This document shows, in pieces, positions 56,432 through 64,000 of a DNA stretch of 64,000 bases (positions within the stretch are counted from its first letter, which is position 1; each line of letters begins with the position of its first letter). The stretch lies in contig NC_060065.1 in NCBI RefSeq assembly GCF_020283565.1, forward strand, positions 44,814,409 to 44,878,408, given 5' to 3'. Under the pieces are notes generated by a model. That model searched no databases and was not told where the DNA came from. It saw only the letters and a list, made by a program, of their open reading frames with translations. This stretch comes from Trifolium pratense (Eukaryota; Streptophyta; Magnoliopsida; Fabales; Fabaceae). The position numbers and the translations under genes were made by a program.

Positions 56432-57179
56432 AATAAAAATTAAAAAAATAAATAAATTGCTCTACAGCATCCTAGAATGATTTTTCATAGTCATTATGTA
56501 TAAATATTGAGTGGTATATATAGTTCTCGATTATGCTTTTGAAGTTGCAAATTTGAATAATAATTTTATTAGTATATATGTTGAAAGATTAGTCACATTT
56601 ATAAGATTTGATCGGTGATACAACAGGTTTATTTTGTTATGATTTGTTTTCAAATTTATGCTAAATTTATTTTTCTACTAAATAACTAATTTTAAGGCAT
56701 TTTTCAGAAAAGAAAAAGGAAGAAACACGTTTAATTTTTTTCCAGAAATCAAACTAAAGTACTAATATTATGCTACTCTAAAAACTAACTTATCTAGTAT
56801 TAAGGATCTATTTTTTTATGTAGGCCTATTCAAATTCATTTAAGTTTTATTTGAATGCCATTATCATGTCATACAGTTTTCATAAACAAATAGGCAACTC
56901 AATTTTTTGGTTTAATTAAAGACATTGATGATCCCATACGTTTATTGCATTGAAAGGCAATCAATTCATTTTTTTTATCACTTGAAACGTAACTACAGGC
57001 AAGGTGATAAATGCAAAACCGTTTTTACTTTTCTTCTGATGCCACATGAATTTATGTATTGTGTGCAAGCCTTTTAAAATTAGAAGTATATATTTTTCTT
57101 TGATTTCATCAAAAGACTTATGTTGATCTTTTTCCCATTTGAAAGTATCATCTTTTTTTAGTCGAAGTAATGGCGAGAA
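56432..57179. other. no gene seen
   Basis: AT-rich noncoding DNA, possibly the eroded 3' side of the gypsy fragment that follows. Confidence 0.4.
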
Positions 57180-58350
57180 AGGTTGAACCTTGCCACTTAG
57201 ATTTTATATAAATCTCATCAGAAAATTGATTTTTCGTAGCAAAGATTGAAAGTTGTTTCTTTGTAGTTGGAGGTTTTGTCTCCAAGATAACTTTTGTCTT
57301 GTTCTGATTTATCTCAATTCTTTAATGGATTCATTTTTAATCATATTTCTGCATTCTTTCAAAGGATTTTCTAAGGTAATACAAATGATCATCTTTTGAG
57401 GAAGATTTGACAATTATGTGATCAATATACATGGAAACATTGAATTCATTGATCTTTGATATATTGTCCCAACATTTTTGAAGCCAAAGGGCATTACAAC
57501 CAATTCATAGGTTTTGATGAACTTGCTTGTCAGCAGCCTTTCGATCTCCTCTTTGATTTTGGACATAATTTCTAGAGCAAACATCTCATTATAATCCCAA
57601 GCAAAGCAATCCTTATACTCCCTAAGGAGTTCGACCACTTTTATCTTCAATTCAGGATTGATATTAGCACTTATATATGTGACCTTTTGATCGTATCATC
57701 TCCAATATCAATCTCTTGCAAATAATCTTGTGCTTGCATTTTTTGACTTGAACTCAAAGGATCTTTTTCAAAACCCAAAAGTTCATCGTTATAAATGCAA
57801 TCAAGCCTTTGCATTTCTGGCAGATCTTTGCCATTATCAAGAGCATTGGCTTCGACAGTCATATTATCATGTTGTAATTCGGCTTCCAAAGCCGCTTTTA
57901 TTCTATTTTCGGCAATATATGCCAAAATCTTGGCCCAAGAAAAGAGCTCGGTTATAATAATCCTTATAGATATTCCACCCAGTTGGGCGGACTTTGCCTT
58001 CCCATAAGACACATCATCAATTTCTTCTCTTAATTCCCATATGAAACCATGTGTGGGACCAAGCTTGATAGAATGGTAAATATTATCGGAAGGAACAAAT
58101 GCAAAGTTTTGATCCACAAGGGTGCAATGTTTGCCAAGTTCTTGTCAAAAGTCTATTTGGTTATGTAGTTTATTTCACACATGAAGAAGCTTTGACCAGC
58201 TTCAATATTCTCCACTAATCCATCCTCCCTCCGATGGTGAGCCTTTGGTGAAGGGTTGAAAGCACAACACAAACACCATGTATCCTTAGTTTTAAATTTA
58301 TTTTCCCGCCATTTTTTTGCGTCAGCATTGAAACCAAAATCCAAAAAAAA
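57180..58350 (-). pseudogene. decayed Ty3/gypsy (Tat/Ogre-like) pol fragment
   Basis: Minus-strand phrases in order: LVDQNFAFVPSDNIYHSIK and GPTHGFIWELREEI (pre-RT region), YLQEIDIGDDTIKRS, then ELLREYKDCFAWDYNEM (start of RT). After a large internal deletion come KIKEEIERLLTSKFIK, VVMPFGFKNVGTIYQRSMN and, frame-continuous, MYIDHIIVKSSSKDDHL, where the RT YMDD-type motif is altered to YIDH. Then INQNKTK.ILETKPPTTKKQL. The order and phrases match Tat-lineage gypsy elements. Deletions, stops and the damaged catalytic motif make it dead. Confidence 0.8.
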
Positions 58351-58501
58351 CGCCGCAAATTTATTTTGTTAAAATAAAATAAAATTCTGGTTGCTTTCCG
58401 GAAGATTTTTCCGCCGCAATGACAAAAAGCCACCGGAAATGTTTCCGTGGACTCAAGGCCGCCGGTAAATTTGGCCAGTAATACAGGAAATTCTTGTAGT
58501 G
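58300..58501. mobile_element. CACTA-type terminus with CCGCCGGAAA repeats
   Basis: Ends GGAAATTCTTGTAGTG (inverted CACTACAAGAATTTCC). The 180 bases before it carry repeated CCGCCGGTAAA, CCACCGGAAA and TTTTTCCGCCGC words as subterminal repeats. Confidence 0.6.
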
Positions 58502-59401
58502 GGATACCCAAAAAAGTCACATATGTCTGTGATTCAACCTTATTAATTTTATTTTTAGATTTTCTCTTCTCTATTATGAAGGGATAAAAAAGAACTAAAA
58601 AAATATAATGCAAGGTCAAATGATTTTTTTGTAATAAAAAAAACATGGATTTTTTTCACACTATAAAATGATCAAATTCATATTTCTAAATTCAAAAAAG
58701 AAAAAATATGACAAAAGTTTATATGTATATTTATGCTATGATTATCTTTTGTTCCATATTTATTTCTCTAACCAATTGTGGTAAGTAATTTTTATAAACG
58801 TTTTTAAATTCAATAAACTCTGGTATCTCAAAGTTTAGTTTGTTACTGGTATTTCTATACAAAATTCAATACCATGCCATATTTTCATATTAATTTTTAA
58901 GGTTAAATAAATTTTTGGTCCCTATAAATATTACAAATTTCATTTTTAATCCGTATAAAAAAATTTAAGCAAGTTTTGATCCACAAATATTTTCCAAATA
59001 ATTTTTCGCCCCGTCATTTAAGTCAACTCATATATATTGATATGAATTTTTAAGTTCCTGTTGAATAAATCAACTCTACAAATTATGCCGTTTAGAAGTA
59101 CACCTAAAACATAGGGGTATTTTAGTTGTTGCATGTGCTGGATCAGAAGTAACTAGATCAAAATTTGCAAAGATTATTATAATACATGGAGAAAGAATGA
59201 TAAATCCATTTGAAAGCCTAAATTTCAAGATTACAACAATATGGAGCTACCTGAGCTCAAATTAAATGGCTAACTTTGCCATCATTGTAATGACCGACTA
59301 CAAAAGATATTTTACACAAACATTAAACTACATGAATCAGGGCCTCGTGCTAAAAACTTCACATACCAACCCATGAGTGATCGATGAAGTTGAATCTATC
59401 T
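58502..59401. other. no gene seen until the ethanolamine kinase stop
   Basis: AT-rich. 58900-59030 holds a GGTTAAATAAATTTTTGGTCC phrase (end of a Mutator/MITE family also seen at 14030). The region next to 59401 is the expected 3' untranslated part of the kinase gene; no clear AATAAA was found. Confidence 0.45.
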
Positions 59402-61821
<2,420 letters not shown>

Positions 61822-62631
61822 CTGTTGCAAAATAAAAAATATATGTTAGTTGAGAGACTATTTTTTACAAATATAAAATGCATCATTCACTGCCGCTATT
61901 TCATCCGTTTTTCAAAAATTACCAAAGCTTATTTATAAACCACCATTATGAAGATCAATTTCCATTCATTTCGTTTTCAATGAGATAGATTTATTTGTTA
62001 TTTCGTGATCTGTATTCAAAGATTGAAGAGATATTACAATCAACTTTTTGCATTTATTGGAAGATGAAAGAAGCCAGTGTGGACACAGAAGTCTTCTGTG
62101 TAACTACATAGAAAAAAGGAAAGTTAGCAAGGCAAGTTAGCAACCTGTGTACACACACGGCTTAAAAACACAACATAATTTTGTCTTGTGTGCCCAAACT
62201 CAGCCTCATACTGACAACTATAAATGGGCATTGGCAGCTGAATACTCACAAGCTTTTGGTGCAGGAATTCAAACGAGCCAACCTTTTTGTAAGCCAATTG
62301 TTGAGTGAACACAATGCAACTAGTTCTTGATTCTCTCGAAACATTAGGTTAGGGATTAAGGATTCTCAATCTGAACTCTATTTCCTGATTTATCTTATTA
62401 ATTGAATTTTTTGTAGTCGAATTGATTGATTACTTTGTTTTTCAGTGCCTCCGTTATTAAGGCAATTGTAGATTGATCATAATACAATTCACACAATTAG
62501 AAAATTTCTGAATAGACTTGGACCAAAAGTTAGGAGACACAATTTGTTGATTGCCTAGGAATACAACTTAACATTTGTGTGATTATGTAAATTCCTGAGC
62601 TTAATGGACATTTCAATCAGTTTCACCCAAA

Positions 62632-62635
<4 letters not shown>
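61822..62635. other. no exon seen; upstream of the last recognised kinase exon
   Basis: A 62-codon open stretch on the minus strand (62124-62312) does not resemble kinase sequence. The preceding kinase exons should lie here if introns were short, but I find none. Confidence 0.5.

Positions 62636-62709
<74 letters not shown>
62636..62709. repeat. (AT)n microsatellite
   Basis: About 74 bases of AT dinucleotide. Confidence 0.95.
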
Positions 62710-62711
<2 letters not shown>

Positions 62712-62918
62712 CAAATAATTATTATTTTTCAATTATTTTTATGGTTTATACTATATAAATATGAATATTTTAGTACTAAAAATGTTCAAGTAATTATTTT
62801 ACTATTAGTATTATTATTATTATTAATATTTTTCTTTTATTTTTTGACAAAAGGTATGTTATTTTCCTGGGATAGCGGATAGTGGGATAGCCGCTAACCC
62901 AGCTGTAGCGGCCGCTAA

Positions 62919-62985
62919 GGGTCTGTTTGGTTCAATTGAAGCCGGGGGAGGGGAGGGATTTTAATGAAGGAGAGGGGAGGAGAGA
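62919..62985. mobile_element. Tourist-like end fragment
   Basis: GGGTCTGTTTGGTTCAATTG preceded by TAA, followed by a purine-rich GGGGGAGGGGAGGG tract. Typical of a common Tourist MITE end. No partner end was found to the right, so it is probably truncated by or fused to the gypsy fragment. Confidence 0.4.
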
Positions 62986-62989
62986 CCGA

Positions 62990-63334
62990 TTTGGATCTTC
63001 AGGGAATAAATCCGAGATAATCCTCTACTTCAAGCAGGAAATTCAAGTGAAAGAATGAATTTCGGTGCAAGGAATAGCTAAGAACAAAATTAGGGTTCTA
63101 GAATAAGAGGGAGAATAATTGTGAAATGATTTCTAATATATTTTTTCTTTGCTCACAGCAGAGCTAATATAGCAAAATTGGTTACACGAGTGCCCTAATT
63201 GGCCAACTCGTCAATTCAAAACAAAATTGTAAACACACCTGTCCTCACATGAGGAAGGACTCAAAAGAGTACTTAAAAGTAAAAACAAATTATAACTGTA
63301 AATGTTTATTTTGACTATGGTATTTCCTGTGACA
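62990..63334 (-). repeat. 3' LTR (partial) of a Ty3/gypsy element
   Basis: The minus strand begins TGTCACAGGAAATACC directly after a polypurine tract GGGAAGGGTAT (63335-63350). The left limit is uncertain. Confidence 0.55.
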
Positions 63335-63363
63335 ATACCCTTCCCTTAACCACACACTTGTCC

Positions 63364-64000
63364 TCAAGTATCAAAGTGAAAATTTGGAAATTTCTTGAGC
63401 AAATCATAATAGAATTCCCAGGTAGCTTGAGTAGGAGGTTCCCCTTTCCACTGTACTAACACCTTGGTTACAGAGGAATTGCCTCTCTTCACCATCTTTC
63501 TCTCTAAGATAGCCTCAGGTTCCTTGATAGATGAAGTGTTCACAGGGTCATTGGGAAGAGGGTAGGCAGTAGCGGTTTGAGGGTTGAGGCTATGTTGTCA
63601 AAGCGGAAAATTGACGCGACGCGGTAATGCGGAGAAATGCGGGCGCTATTTAAGTGACGCGACGCGGACAATAAAAATAAAAATTCCATAATAAATATCA
63701 AACTATCAATCAATCATCAAAATACATATACTCATGAAAGTAGCATAGGTCCCTTACGTAATTAAAATACCGATCATCCAAATCCAAATACTTTTACTAC
63801 ACACAGTAGTAGTATTCCAAAATCCAAAATACCAATAAAAGATTCTTTAATTTTCTCTAATAAATTCCTTTTGAGCATTATTCAATAACAAAGGTAACAG
63901 TTCTGCTCCCGTCTTTCTAGATAATGCATCTGCAGCATTATTGTTGACCCCTTCTTTATAATGGATCTCAAAATCATAGCCCATAAGTTTGGCCATCCAA
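63364..64000 (-). pseudogene. Ty3/gypsy chromovirus pol fragment: RNase H tail and chromodomain
   Basis: From the window edge the minus strand gives WMAKLMGYDFEIHYKEG and NNAADALSRK (end of RNase H; 63845-64000). The integrase is missing and replaced by about 250 bases of unrelated GACGCGACGCGG-containing DNA. It resumes with EPEAILERKMVKRGN, VLVQWKGEPPTQATWE and FPNFHFDT-stop (63364-63580), a chromodomain. Chromodomains at the integrase end identify chromoviruses and read histone marks when intact. The element runs beyond 64000; as seen here it is deleted and non-autonomous. Confidence 0.8.

Noticed and set aside
62124..62312. Upstream exon of the ethanolamine kinase
   Set aside because: The translation does not resemble the region before the HND motif in this family, and the junction with 61821 would lack matching splice phase support.

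Overview
This is AT-rich plant nuclear DNA and reads like a gene-poor, transposon-rich stretch of a legume chromosome. Eudicot origin is secure. The legume (Medicago/clover-like) assignment is inference from the style of the retroelements, TRIMs, Stowaway MITEs and long (AT)n tracts. There is no bacterial or organellar signature: genes have GT-AG introns, retroelements are primed from initiator-Met tRNA, and there are TATA boxes and poly(A)-tailed retroinsertions.

Host genes are few. Two paralogous single-EF-hand genes of the PBP1/KIC type (9913-10260 and 32863-33213, both minus) lie in a duplicated segment with recognisable matching flanks. The second copy has been spread apart by later insertions. 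At the right end, five C-terminal exons of an ethanolamine kinase (59402-61821, minus) join cleanly in frame; its N-terminal exons are not in the window. Broken host-derived pieces are an amino-acid-permease pseudogene (51039-51523), a GEM-like (GRAM family) fragment inside an ethanolamine kinase intron (about 60085-60345) and an RNase H-like fragment (53419-53616).

The rest is a layered record of mobile elements. A complete Copia element of Sirevirus type (36133-47385) has equal-length, apparently identical 1660-bp LTRs, TSD GGTGT, intact gag and pol, and a third ORF. A second Copia element (22874-28668, minus) has identical 479-bp LTRs and TSD GAATA but a badly decayed coding region, so it was probably moved in trans. 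Others are a solo LTR (4735-5810), a Copia 3' LTR with polypurine tract (13160-13867), two TRIMs, two 5'-truncated LINEs, a SINE, two micro-insertions that are little more than a poly(A) tail, decayed Ty3/gypsy fragments (57180-58350 and 62990-64000), nested hAT-like elements (15951-16932, 18150-19642, 20045-22250, 53888-54566), a Tourist/Harbinger-like element (53746-55414), Mutator-like foldback elements (20718-21480, 48407-49601), several CACTA ends and Stowaway MITEs.

The most unusual signals are: an array of short hairpins at 55565-56431 whose arms change with compensating bases around a constant loop; the third ORF of the Sirevirus, whose predicted N-terminus resembles the histone H3 tail; a palindrome recurring through the same element; and the identical-LTR but dead-bodied Copia element.
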